Positions 1 through 7,372 of a stretch of 17,108 bases of DNA are shown piece by piece (position 1 is the stretch's first letter; each line of letters opens with the position of its first letter). The notes under the pieces were generated by a model that did not search any database, was not told where the DNA came from, and worked only from the letters and a program-made list of their open reading frames with translations. The DNA lies in assembly GCA_905193085.1 (NCBI GenBank), contig CAJJNI010000025.1:1-17108 (forward strand). The letters run 5' to 3'. Both the position numbers and the translations under genes were made by a program. Origin of the DNA: an uncultured Lachnospiraceae bacterium. Its GTDB lineage: Bacteria > Bacillota > Clostridia > Lachnospirales > Lachnospiraceae.

Positions 1-9
1 TTTGAATTA

Positions 10-75
10 CAGGTTATTTATTTTTATTTGCATTTTGCTTTGCAGGTTATTTATTTTAATTTGCATTTTGCTTTT
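10..75. repeat. 33-bp AT-rich tandem repeat, two copies
   Basis: Two adjacent 33-base copies (10-42 and 43-75) differ at two positions; both start with caggttatttatttt and contain tttgcattttgctt. A decayed third start (catgttattttta) follows from base 76. The array lies immediately downstream of the stop codon of the 1027-aa gene. It has no inverted repeat that would make it a terminator. The left window edge cuts the region, so the array could be longer. Function is unknown; replication slippage is the simple explanation. Confidence 0.75.
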
Positions 76-95
76 CATGTTATTTTTATATTTTA

Positions 96-3000
96 TTATA
101 AAGTTGTTCTGACACTCTCTATAAAACATTTTGCAATATCGTACAATACTTTTGACTCAGGTGCGTCATTTGCACTGTTATCAATATAAATGTCTTTTAT
201 ATTTACATCAGAATTTGTTATTATGGTGATATCGGATATGTTGAGATTTGCATTTTGATTCAAATTTGATTTAAAATGTTCTGTTGTGCTTTCAATGTAT
301 TCTTTCCCTGCATTTGAATCACATACAACATATCCTGATACCTGTTCATTTTTCACAGTGAATGTTGCATCTATTGAACCGGTCAATTTTGTATTGAAAG
401 TTATATTGACATTCTGCGCTTCGCCTGTATTGTGTCTCATCTTGAGATTGATGGCAGTTACTTCGCCATTAATCATAACAGGTATCTGATACATCTCTTC
501 CCTTGACATTAAAGATGCTATATTCAGCTGTGAGCCTAGTAATTTCATTGCACGCACATCTACATATGTATCACAGTCATCAACTACTGCATTCTTTATT
601 TCTGATACTGTATTTTCAATAAATTCACTGTATTTTTGCTGCATTGAATCTTTATCTTCAAGTGAATCTGTAAGTAATTCTGATTGCTCCATCATCTGTG
701 ATATATCAGAGTCATCAGCGTCACTTGTACCTGTATTTTCTGATATATTATACAGTTTTTTAAACAAATTCTGCGAAGAAGCCAACATATCTTTTATTGC
801 ATTAATATTTCCTATGTTATTTGAAATATCGTATCCTGAAATAATATCAAAAACTTTCTGTTCAATATTATTCATATTTCTCAGCATATCTAACTGATAT
901 TCTGTATATTTATCATCAGACTCTGCAGCATTATTGATAAAATCTGCAAATTCTTCCAAACTCATATCCATTATATTCTGGCTGCCATCTGCCTGTGTTA
1001 TATCAGAATTATTTAAATTATGAAGTATGTTCTGTGCAAGATTGCCATAATATTGATTGTTATTTTTATTAAAGCCCTTTTCTATCTGCTGTGATATATC
1101 AGATGTAAGTCTGCTTTCTACGCCATTAAAGTTATCATCTACGCTGTATTCAACATTTCCTTTTCTTCTGCTTCTGTACGCTGAAAGCAGATTTTCCATT
1201 GTCAAATCTGCACCCTGTGATACTAATGCACCAACTAATGCACCGTCACTTTTTTCAATCTGATTTACAAGCCTGTAAATTCCAATATAGGACTCACGCT
1301 CCTGAGATGTAAGCTCATTCTTTTGCTCCATTTTCCACAAAAATTCACTGTACTTATCTTCCGTCACAAAACTGTTTTCATCATAAGTATTTAACTTGTT
1401 GTCAAGCTCATCTATTGTAACTTCCATAGGATTATAGTTTTCTCTAATCATTTTGACAACAGCAGATGGTGTCATATGTGATAATACATTATTTATTTTT
1501 AAATCAGCACTCTTTACTGCGTCAATATTTTCCGGTGTTATCTCCATTCTGTTATATGCCAGAATTCTGACTGCACGCCTGTTATATTCATTTACATCAA
1601 TATTCATGCTCTCTAAAATATCATCTACATTTCTAAAGGCAGTCTTTATTGAATCACCCATATCAGCTCTTGGCTTTGTCATAACAGTTTCATATGCTTC
1701 TTCTGCGGTTTTATATTTATCGGACAGAGCTGTGCCATCTTTTTCAAGCTGTGCAATTGTACCATAACCATCTGCAAATGCGGCTTTTCCGATAATTGCA
1801 GCCGGAGAATTTTTAACAGCTTCTACTGCATCATTAACTGTTGAAAACAAATCAATATTCTGAGGTGAAGCTTCTGCACCTGCTGCCTGTAAATAATTTA
1901 CCTTATAATCATTTTCTATTGACTTAAGTTCCTCAACAAGTTCTGATAATGACAAAATATCTACGGATATTCCGTTCTTCTCCATAACTGCAATTGATTC
2001 TACACTCATAGTAAGCCTTATTTCTTCTAACTGTCTCTTTGCAGTTACAAATCTTATATCATTATCTGAAATCACTGAACCTTTTGCTGTATTATTATTT
2101 GAATTATAAATATCTTCAAGAGTTATTTCTCCATCAGAAGCCGCAATTGCAGCTTTAATCTGTTCATCATCTGCTTTGTTGATTAAATCAATTATGCCAT
2201 CAGCCTTTTGTACAATATCCCGTAAACTTTGTCCGTTCAATCTGGCATCTGCAGCATTGTCTCCTTCATACATTGCATCTGTAATTTTATCAAGAAGTTT
2301 ATCTTCATCAGCTTGCAGACTGATGCCATTAATTTCTTCAAGCCGGCTTAATGTATCAGAATTAATTGGTAACTGGTTATTGTAAAGCCATTTAATATTT
2401 TGCAATACATTATCATCAATTGTAATGCCTTCGTGCGAAAGACTTTGCTCTATCTGTGCAAATACATTTTCAAAATCATTATCCACACTGTTGTGTGCAA
2501 GATAGCCGCCTTCCTGCATTGAATAATAACTTCCACCTCTTACAGAGCTTTCACCCATACCAGAATATGATGCTAAATATAAAGATTCTATCGTAATGTC
2601 TTTGCCCTGATTTTTTACAAAATACGCTTTTACACCATCTGAAATTTCACCAATTTTTCCGGCAAGTTCGATTGCATACTGCATACTCTCAAGGTTCTTC
2701 TGTGTAACAGGCAGATTGGCTTCTTTTAATTTTTTCGCCCACAAAGCCGCATTACCTTTCATACTTGAAATTACATTTAATTCTTCTTCTGAAAAATCTT
2801 CTACCATGCCTGAATCAAAATCGTCACAATATGCTGCTAACTGCATACGGATTTTCTCCTGTACTGTAACTATTGTGTTGATTTCTTCATCTTCAAAATT
2901 ATCAGTATCTTCTTTTATCTGCTCTAATTCTTCACTTGTAGTATCAGCAATCATTGATAGCTGCTTTTGCATCTGCTTACTGTCAAGACTTTCTGCGGAA

Positions 3001-3179
3001 TCTAACGCTGCACTTCCCCCTTCAGTTGCTTTTTCAATATATTTATCAACTACTCCATTTTCAAAAACTGCTCCAGCAGCAGTATTAGCATTTGAAGCAT
3101 TAACTGCGCTTGTATCATTATATCCGTTCTGCACCGGAAAGGTATTATTTCTTATTTCTTCACTTACATCAATCCTCAT
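96..3179 (-). CDS. large FliK-like protein (flagellar hook-length-control-like C-terminus)
   Basis: A 1027-aa, acidic, Asn/Asp/Ser-rich protein without signal peptide or membrane segment. Residues 1 to about 880 are predicted-helical and contain repeated phrases on the theme of an acidic helix followed by 'G.sl.l.diy', typical of long helical repeat proteins; no catalytic motif is visible. Residues about 892-990 read like the FliK C-terminal (Flg_hook) domain: a hydrophobic strand with 'PVMINGEVTAINLKM', alternating strands, then a helix with 'ESTTEHFKSNLNQ' and a final 'LNISDITII' strand. I believe similar Lachnospiraceae proteins are filed as DUF6240, but I could not verify that. The ATG has AAAGGAG 8 bases upstream. 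Canonical FliK is 400-500 aa, so this is about twice the usual length and is not inside a flagellar operon here. Role in motility is inference; an adhesin-like or structural helical protein is the alternative. Confidence 0.8.
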   Translation of the reverse strand: MRIDVSEEIRNNTFPVQNGYNDTSAVNASNANTAAGAVFENGVVDKYIEKATEGGSAALDSAESLDSKQMQKQLSMIADTTSEELEQIKEDTDNFEDEEINTIVTVQEKIRMQLAAYCDDFDSGMVEDFSEEELNVISSMKGNAALWAKKLKEANLPVTQKNLESMQYAIELAGKIGEISDGVKAYFVKNQGKDITIESLYLASYSGMGESSVRGGSYYSMQEGGYLAHNSVDNDFENVFAQIEQSLSHEGITIDDNVLQNIKWLYNNQLPINSDTLSRLEEINGISLQADEDKLLDKITDAMYEGDNAADARLNGQSLRDIVQKADGIIDLINKADDEQIKAAIAASDGEITLEDIYNSNNNTAKGSVISDNDIRFVTAKRQLEEIRLTMSVESIAVMEKNGISVDILSLSELVEELKSIENDYKVNYLQAAGAEASPQNIDLFSTVNDAVEAVKNSPAAIIGKAAFADGYGTIAQLEKDGTALSDKYKTAEEAYETVMTKPRADMGDSIKTAFRNVDDILESMNIDVNEYNRRAVRILAYNRMEITPENIDAVKSADLKINNVLSHMTPSAVVKMIRENYNPMEVTIDELDNKLNTYDENSFVTEDKYSEFLWKMEQKNELTSQERESYIGIYRLVNQIEKSDGALVGALVSQGADLTMENLLSAYRSRRKGNVEYSVDDNFNGVESRLTSDISQQIEKGFNKNNNQYYGNLAQNILHNLNNSDITQADGSQNIMDMSLEEFADFINNAAESDDKYTEYQLDMLRNMNNIEQKVFDIISGYDISNNIGNINAIKDMLASSQNLFKKLYNISENTGTSDADDSDISQMMEQSELLTDSLEDKDSMQQKYSEFIENTVSEIKNAVVDDCDTYVDVRAMKLLGSQLNIASLMSREEMYQIPVMINGEVTAINLKMRHNTGEAQNVNITFNTKLTGSIDATFTVKNEQVSGYVVCDSNAGKEYIESTTEHFKSNLNQNANLNISDITIITNSDVNIKDIYIDNSANDAPESKVLYDIAKCFIESVRTTL

Positions 3180-3218
3180 TTAAAATACTCCTTTGCAAAT
3201 CAAGATCTTTTATCTGTC

Positions 3219-3248
3219 ATTATATTTTATATCGGTCATAAATGTCAT
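3219..3248 (-). promoter_or_regulatory. sigma-A-like promoter of the FliK-like gene
   Basis: On the minus strand ATGACA (3248-3243, 5 of 6 to the -35 consensus) is followed by an 18-base spacer and a perfect TATAAT (3224-3219). The predicted start would leave a leader of about 30 bases before the ATG. It overlaps the sigma-28-like site described separately; sequence alone does not say which one is used. Confidence 0.55.
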
Positions 3249-3255
3249 TTTCTTA
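3229..3255 (-). promoter_or_regulatory. sigma-28 (SigD)-like promoter of the FliK-like gene
   Basis: On the minus strand TAAG (3255-3252), 15 bases, then ACCGATAT (3236-3229). The Bacillus SigD consensus is TAAA, about 15 bases, GCCGATAT, so the match is 3/4 and 7/8 with the usual spacing. It overlaps a sigma-A-like promoter on the same strand. It fits the flagellar-like C-terminus of the downstream protein, but the two lines of evidence are each indirect. Confidence 0.5.
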
Positions 3256-3282
3256 AGACACCCCCATATTTTCATATAACAA

Positions 3283-3329
3283 AACTGACTGTCAGACAAC
3301 AGGTTTTACCTGGTCTTTGACAGTCAGTT
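3283..3329 (-). terminator. rho-independent terminator of glgB
   Basis: A perfect 12-base-pair stem (aactgactgtca 3283-3294 with tgacagtcagtt 3318-3329) encloses a small inner aggt/acct hairpin. Read on the minus strand the stem is followed by TTTTGTT. It lies 20 bases after the glgB stop and separates glgB from the FliK-like gene. Confidence 0.88.
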
Positions 3330-3349
3330 ATATGATTTTTTATCTTTTC

Positions 3350-5458
3350 TTAAAATTCAAATACTGCAACTCCAAATGCAGGTAACGGATATGCAAAAGA
3401 ATATTCTCTGTTATCGCATTCCTGTCTCTCTGCTTTGTAAACTTTCTTCTTTGATGCACCTTTACCACCAAATTCTGTCTCCTCGCTGTCGAGTACAAGT
3501 TTGTATGAGGTATCTGTCGGTACACCTACACGGTAATCATTTAATTCTACAGGCGTAAAGTTGTATATAAATAATAAATTATTACAACCATCTGATGAAT
3601 GACGCACAAAGCTGAATGTACTGCGGTAATTATCATCTGCATTTATCCATTCAAAACCTCTGTAATCATGTTCATTATCGTATAAACATGGATTATGTCT
3701 GTATAAATCAAGAAGCTTCTTTACATATGCCTGAAGCTGTGAGTGAACCGGCTGCTCTAATAAATACCAATCAAGCTCTCTCTTTTCACTCCATTCGCGC
3801 TCCTGACCAAAGTCCTGCCCCATAAACAACAGTTTTTTGCCCGGATGTCCAAACATAAATGCATATCCGGCTTTGAGATTTGCAATTTTTTCTTCCGGAG
3901 TGCTTCCAGGCATTTTATTAAACATTGAGCATTTTAAATGCACAACTTCATCATGTGACAAAACAAGTATATAATTTTCACTGTATGCGTATGTCATTGA
4001 GAAAGTCATTTTGTTATGATTGTCTTTTCTGAAATACGGGTCAAGCTTCATATAATCAAGAAAATCGTGCATCCAGCCCATATTCCATTTATCTGTAAAT
4101 CCAAGGCCATCATTTTCAGGTGCTCCTGTAACCATAGGCCATGCAGTTGATTCTTCGGCAATCATCATAACACCTTTATATCTTCCTGTCATAAGTGAAT
4201 TAAGGTGTTTGAAAAATTCTATTGCCTCAAGATTTTTGTTTCCGCCATATTTATTAGGTACCCACTGACCTTCCTGCTTGCCATAGTCAAGGTATAATAT
4301 GGACGCAACAGCATCTACTCTCAAACCATCTATATGGAATTTTTCTACCCAGAAAATTGCATTCGCAATAAGGAAATTTTTAACTTCATTTTTACCAAAA
4401 TCAAATATTTTAGTTCCCCAGTCAGGGTGCTCACCCTTACGAGGGTCTGAATACTCATAACAGCATGAACCGTCAAAATCAGCAAGACCATGTGCATCTT
4501 TAGGGAAATGAGCCGGAACCCAGTCAAGAATAACACCGATATTATTCTTGTGCAGAGTCTCTATAAAATACATGAAGTCTGTAGGAGAACCATATCTTGA
4601 AGTCGGAGCATAATATCCTGTGACCTGATATCCCCATGAGCCATCATACGGATGCTCTAAAATCCCCATAAGTTCAACATGAGTGTAACCCATTTCCAGA
4701 ACATATTCTACTAATGAATCAGCCAAATCTCTATATGTATAGAATTTATCTTCGTCTGAATCATCTCTGTATATGTGTTTTTTCCATGAACCAGGGTGAA
4801 CCTCATAAATAGATACCGGCATCTTTTTTATATCTTTCTTATCTCTGTCTGCCATCCATTTATCATCTGACCACGTATAGTCAAGCGATGTGATTACAGA
4901 TGCTGTTCCCGGTCTTAATTCTGCATAATTTGCAAACGGGTCTGCTTTATATAATTTATCGTCATTTGCTGAAATTATAAGGAACTTATACATATCACCA
5001 ATTGATGCCTGCGGAATAAATGCATCATATATTCCTATATCGCCCAGCTTCTTCATAGGATTTGACTGTTCATTCCAGCCATTAAAAGAACCTATCACAT
5101 AAACTTCTTTAGCTGCCGGTGCCCACACAGCAAAATATACTCCCTTTATGCCATTTATCGTAGTCTCATGCGCACCAAGTTTTTCAAATATGTCATAGTG
5201 TGTTGCCTGTCCAAAATAATACATATCTAAATCATGTATTGTCACATCTTCTATTTTACCTGTCTTTACAATCTTTACTGCAGGCTTATCCTGGACTTGC
5301 TCAACGACATTTTCTGCAGGCTTGTCTTCGACTGTTTCAATAGACTTTTCTACAGGCTTGTCCTCAACTTGCTTTACTAGATTGTTCTTTTCAACAACTG
5401 ATGTCTTTTTATTTTTTGCATTATTTCTATTTCTGCTCATTGCTCTTTTTTTCTTCAT
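3350..5458 (-). CDS. glgB: 1,4-alpha-glucan (glycogen) branching enzyme
   Basis: Cytosolic GH13 enzyme that cuts alpha-1,4 glucan chains and re-attaches them through alpha-1,6 bonds in glycogen synthesis. In the 702-aa reading, a CBM48-like beta domain ('YFAVWAPAAKEVYVIGSFNGWN', abbreviated here as residues about 107-129) precedes the (beta/alpha)8 barrel. Catalytic features are visible: nucleophile Asp382 in 'DGLRVDAVAS', acid/base Glu435 in 'MIAEESTAWP', and Asp503 in 'LSHDEVVH'; a C-terminal beta domain ends the protein. I chose the ATG at 5458 because GGAAGGAG sits 10 bases before it; an upstream in-frame ATG at 5497 has no such site. The first 65 residues are a lysine/arginine-rich stretch plus three 12-residue repeats (VEDKPVEKSIET-type), which are not part of the usual enzyme. 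It is followed by a terminator and has its own promoter. No other glycogen gene is in the window. Confidence 0.95.
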   Translation of the reverse strand: MKKKRAMSRNRNNAKNKKTSVVEKNNLVKQVEDKPVEKSIETVEDKPAENVVEQVQDKPAVKIVKTGKIEDVTIHDLDMYYFGQATHYDIFEKLGAHETTINGIKGVYFAVWAPAAKEVYVIGSFNGWNEQSNPMKKLGDIGIYDAFIPQASIGDMYKFLIISANDDKLYKADPFANYAELRPGTASVITSLDYTWSDDKWMADRDKKDIKKMPVSIYEVHPGSWKKHIYRDDSDEDKFYTYRDLADSLVEYVLEMGYTHVELMGILEHPYDGSWGYQVTGYYAPTSRYGSPTDFMYFIETLHKNNIGVILDWVPAHFPKDAHGLADFDGSCCYEYSDPRKGEHPDWGTKIFDFGKNEVKNFLIANAIFWVEKFHIDGLRVDAVASILYLDYGKQEGQWVPNKYGGNKNLEAIEFFKHLNSLMTGRYKGVMMIAEESTAWPMVTGAPENDGLGFTDKWNMGWMHDFLDYMKLDPYFRKDNHNKMTFSMTYAYSENYILVLSHDEVVHLKCSMFNKMPGSTPEEKIANLKAGYAFMFGHPGKKLLFMGQDFGQEREWSEKRELDWYLLEQPVHSQLQAYVKKLLDLYRHNPCLYDNEHDYRGFEWINADDNYRSTFSFVRHSSDGCNNLLFIYNFTPVELNDYRVGVPTDTSYKLVLDSEETEFGGKGASKKKVYKAERQECDNREYSFAYPLPAFGVAVFEF
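5250..5353 (-). repeat. 12-residue repeats in the GlgB N-terminal extension
   Basis: Approximate extent 5250-5353. Three consecutive 36-base units encode V[EQ]DKP followed by seven variable residues (VEDKPVEKSIET, VEDKPAENVVEQ, VQDKPAVKIVK). At DNA level the recurring core is caggcttgtc or a near copy. The segment is highly charged and lies ahead of the CBM48-like domain. Confidence 0.75.
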
Positions 5459-5513
5459 GAGGTTGTATCTCCTTCCCGTTTTTGTTAAATTTTTCACATT
5501 TTCATATAATTTT

Positions 5514-5543
5514 ATTATACATTATTAACAATATAGCTGTCAA
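5514..5543 (-). promoter_or_regulatory. sigma-A promoter of glgB, inside the GIY-YIG gene end
   Basis: Minus-strand TTGACA (5543-5538), 18 bases, TATAAT (5519-5514): both hexamers are perfect consensus. The -35 and spacer are codons of the last residues of the upstream GIY-YIG gene and its TAA stop overlaps the -10. The leader to the glgB ATG is about 50 bases. Confidence 0.8.
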
Positions 5544-5805
5544 TCAGTCCCGGGTTTTTTAACTGCCACTGCCTTATAATTTCCTCTTTTTGTTTCCTAT
5601 TAAACTGTTTGATTTCATATTCTCTTTTCATGGCGGCTTCTTTCGAAGCGAATTCTTCTACCATCTCTAATTTAAGAGGTCCCCTTCCCCTCGTATATTT
5701 AGCACCTTTTCCCTTGCTGTGTGCAGCAAATCTCTTTTGTATATTATTAGTCCACCCGGTATACAAAGTATCATCACTACATCTTATTATATAACAATAA
5801 TTCAT
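5515..5805 (-). CDS. GIY-YIG nuclease-fold protein (UPF0213/YhbQ type)
   Basis: A 96-aa single-domain protein. The start 'MNYCYIIRCSDDTLYTGWTN' carries the two conserved tyrosine strands of the GIY-YIG fold, followed by 'NIQKRFAAH' (conserved Arg), 'GKGAKYTRGRGP', and 'SKEAAMKREYEIK' with the conserved Glu; this is the standard layout of the small UPF0213 family, at normal length. Some family members cut DNA, but the cellular role is not settled. I placed the start at the ATG at 5805, which has AGAGG 6 bases upstream; a longer TTG-start reading from 5874 has no ribosome binding site and adds 23 residues unlike the family. It follows the SAM methyltransferase after a 166-base leader holding a candidate promoter and inverted repeat. 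Confidence 0.92.
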   Translation of the reverse strand: MNYCYIIRCSDDTLYTGWTNNIQKRFAAHSKGKGAKYTRGRGPLKLEMVEEFASKEAAMKREYEIKQFNRKQKEEIIRQWQLKNPGLIDSYIVNNV

Positions 5806-5830
5806 TTTTTCCTCTGTATCTGTATAAAAG

Positions 5831-5921
5831 AAGCAACCGGTAGTTCTTGTATTTTTACTAATGCACTCCCCCAAAAACAGAGTTATGCTAAAACACTTCT
5901 ATTGTTTTAATCCGGTTGCTT
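5831..5921 (-). promoter_or_regulatory. long-range inverted repeat in the leader of the GIY-YIG gene (possible attenuator or terminator)
   Basis: AAGCAACCGG (minus-strand copy at 5921-5912) pairs perfectly over 10 bases with CCGGTTGCTT (5840-5831), with 71 bases between. On the minus strand the second arm runs straight into CTTTTATA, a short U-tract, before the ribosome binding site of the GIY-YIG gene. This could be an intrinsic terminator with a structured insert, ending the upstream operon or a short leader RNA. I could not match it to any riboswitch class. Confidence 0.5.
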
Positions 5922-5932
5922 ATTACTTTTTT

Positions 5933-5962
5933 ATTATATGCACTATAGCAGTTATTTGTTCA
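5933..5962 (-). promoter_or_regulatory. candidate sigma-A promoter ahead of the GIY-YIG gene
   Basis: Minus-strand TGAACA (5962-5957, 4 of 6), 18 bases, TATAAT (5938-5933, perfect). It would start a transcript about 120 bases ahead of the GIY-YIG ATG, just before the long inverted repeat. The weak -35 in AT-rich DNA keeps confidence low. Confidence 0.4.
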
Positions 5963-5971
5963 TACAGTTAT

Positions 5972-6847
5972 TTATTTTTCCCAGCGGCCTGATGCTCCAC
6001 AAGGAAGAATAAGACCATTATCTTTAACTCTCAAACCTATTTCCTCAGAAGAGATTTTACCGCCATGCGCTAATTTTACTTCTGTAGAGAGCATGTATGT
6101 CAGCACTGCCGGCGCAAGTCCTGTAGTATATGAATTTATAAGGAAAAATAAAGGTTCATCAGAAAGAAGTTTAGCTGTAAGCTGAATAAATTCATGTATA
6201 TTGTCTTCTATCTTCCATATTTCGCCTTTTGGACCTCTTCCATAAGAAGGCGGGTCCATAATTATTCCATCATAATGATTTCCTCTTCTTATTTCTCTTT
6301 CAACAAATTTCTTACAGTCATCTACAAGCCATCTTATTGGAGCATCTGAAAGTCCTGATGCGGCAGCATTTTCTTTAGCCCATGTAACCATTCCCTTTGA
6401 AGCATCAACATGAGTTACACTTGCACCGGCTGCTGCTGCTGCAAGTGTTGCTCCACCAGTATAGGCAAATAAATTAAGCACTTTTACAGGTCTTTTTGCA
6501 GAAGCTATCTTTTTTCCAAACCAGTCCCAGTTTACAGCCTGTTCAGGAAACAGTCCTGTATGTTTAAAGCTGAACGGTTTTAAACAGAATTTTAAATTTT
6601 TACCAAACGCTGTATCATACTGTATAGTCCACTGTTTTGGCAAATCAAAAAATTCCCATTCGCCTCCGCCCTTTGTACTCCTGTGATAATGAGCGTTTCT
6701 CTTAGTCCAGCCCGGATTAGTTTTATTTGTCTTCCATATAACCTGAGGGTCAGGACGAACGAGTAAATAATCTCCCCATCTTTCCAGTTTTTCACCTGAT
6801 GATGTATCTAATATTTCATAATCTTTCCAATTATCTGCGCACCACAT
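5972..6847 (-). CDS. class I SAM-dependent (rRNA-type) methyltransferase, COG1092-like
   Basis: A 291-aa Rossmann-fold methyltransferase. The SAM-binding motif I is 'NLFAYTGGATLAAAAAGA' (residues about 125-142), the acidic ribose-binding end of strand 2 is 'VDASKG' (147-152), and motif IV 'IIMDPPSYGRGPKG' (195-208) is the DPPxF/Y-type motif of RlmI/RlmL/RlmK relatives that methylate bases in 23S rRNA. The N-terminal PUA domain of RlmI (about 396 aa) is absent, so this is a short form and its substrate cannot be read from the sequence. ATG is preceded by AGGAGG at 7 bases. It follows trmL by 30 bases, suggesting an RNA-modification end to the operon. Confidence 0.88.
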   Translation of the reverse strand: MWCADNWKDYEILDTSSGEKLERWGDYLLVRPDPQVIWKTNKTNPGWTKRNAHYHRSTKGGGEWEFFDLPKQWTIQYDTAFGKNLKFCLKPFSFKHTGLFPEQAVNWDWFGKKIASAKRPVKVLNLFAYTGGATLAAAAAGASVTHVDASKGMVTWAKENAAASGLSDAPIRWLVDDCKKFVEREIRRGNHYDGIIMDPPSYGRGPKGEIWKIEDNIHEFIQLTAKLLSDEPLFFLINSYTTGLAPAVLTYMLSTEVKLAHGGKISSEEIGLRVKDNGLILPCGASGRWEK

Positions 6848-6877
6848 ATATTTTCCTCCTGTTTTTAATCATGGTTA

Positions 6878-7372
6878 TTACCAAGATAATCTGTGTAAAT
6901 CGCCTTCTAACTGCATATGTGAAAAATTGTTCTGTCTTAATGCTTCATACAAAACAATCGCAACTGAATTGGATAAATTTAGTGACCTGATTTCATCAAG
7001 CATTGGTATTCTGATGCAGTCTTCTTTATGCTCAACTAAAATTTCCTCAGGTATACCTGCACTTTCTTTTCCAAACATAATATAACAATCCGGTTCAAAT
7101 TCTGCTTCTACATATGTCTTTTTTGCTTTTGTTGTTGCCATATACACATGTGCTTCCGGATTTTTTGCAAGGAAATCCTCAAAATTAACATATACACTAA
7201 CATCTAATTTTGACCAGTAATCCATTCCTGCTCTTTTTAACTGTTTTTCATCCAATGAAAAACCTAACGGTTTTATTAAATGTAACTTTGTTCCTGTTGC
7301 AACACATGTTCTGCCTATATTTCCGGTATTAGCCGGTATTTCAGGTTCAAGTAAAACTATATTCATTGCCAT
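6878..7372 (-). CDS. trmL: tRNA (cytidine(34)-2'-O)-methyltransferase, SpoU/SPOUT family
   Basis: A 164-aa SPOUT enzyme that methylates the ribose at wobble position 34 of certain leucine tRNAs using SAM. All three SpoU motifs are present: 'NIVLLEPEIPANTGNIGRTC' at the N-terminus with the conserved Asn/Arg, 'IMFGKESAGIPEEIL' in the middle, and 'IPMLDEIRSLNLSNSVAIVL' at the end, which forms part of the knotted SAM site. Length is as expected for TrmL/YibK. The start ATG overlaps the stop of the aminotransferase gene (TAATG), so translation is probably coupled; a second ATG two codons later would give an equally plausible start. Confidence 0.93.
   Translation of the reverse strand: MAMNIVLLEPEIPANTGNIGRTCVATGTKLHLIKPLGFSLDEKQLKRAGMDYWSKLDVSVYVNFEDFLAKNPEAHVYMATTKAKKTYVEAEFEPDCYIMFGKESAGIPEEILVEHKEDCIRIPMLDEIRSLNLSNSVAIVLYEALRQNNFSHMQLEGDLHRLSW

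Noticed and set aside
286..3183. Plus-strand ORFs of 67-155 codons opposite the FliK-like gene
   Set aside because: They are antisense shadows of a strongly supported gene, with Ser/Ile/Phe-rich translations and no ribosome binding sites.
5806..5874. Longer TTG-start version of the GIY-YIG protein
   Set aside because: No ribosome binding site, extra residues do not resemble the family, and it would include the leader inverted repeat; the ATG at 5805 has a good AGAGG.
5841..5911. Known riboswitch in the GIY-YIG leader
   Set aside because: No conserved motif of a class I know could be matched by eye; recorded only as an unexplained structured leader.
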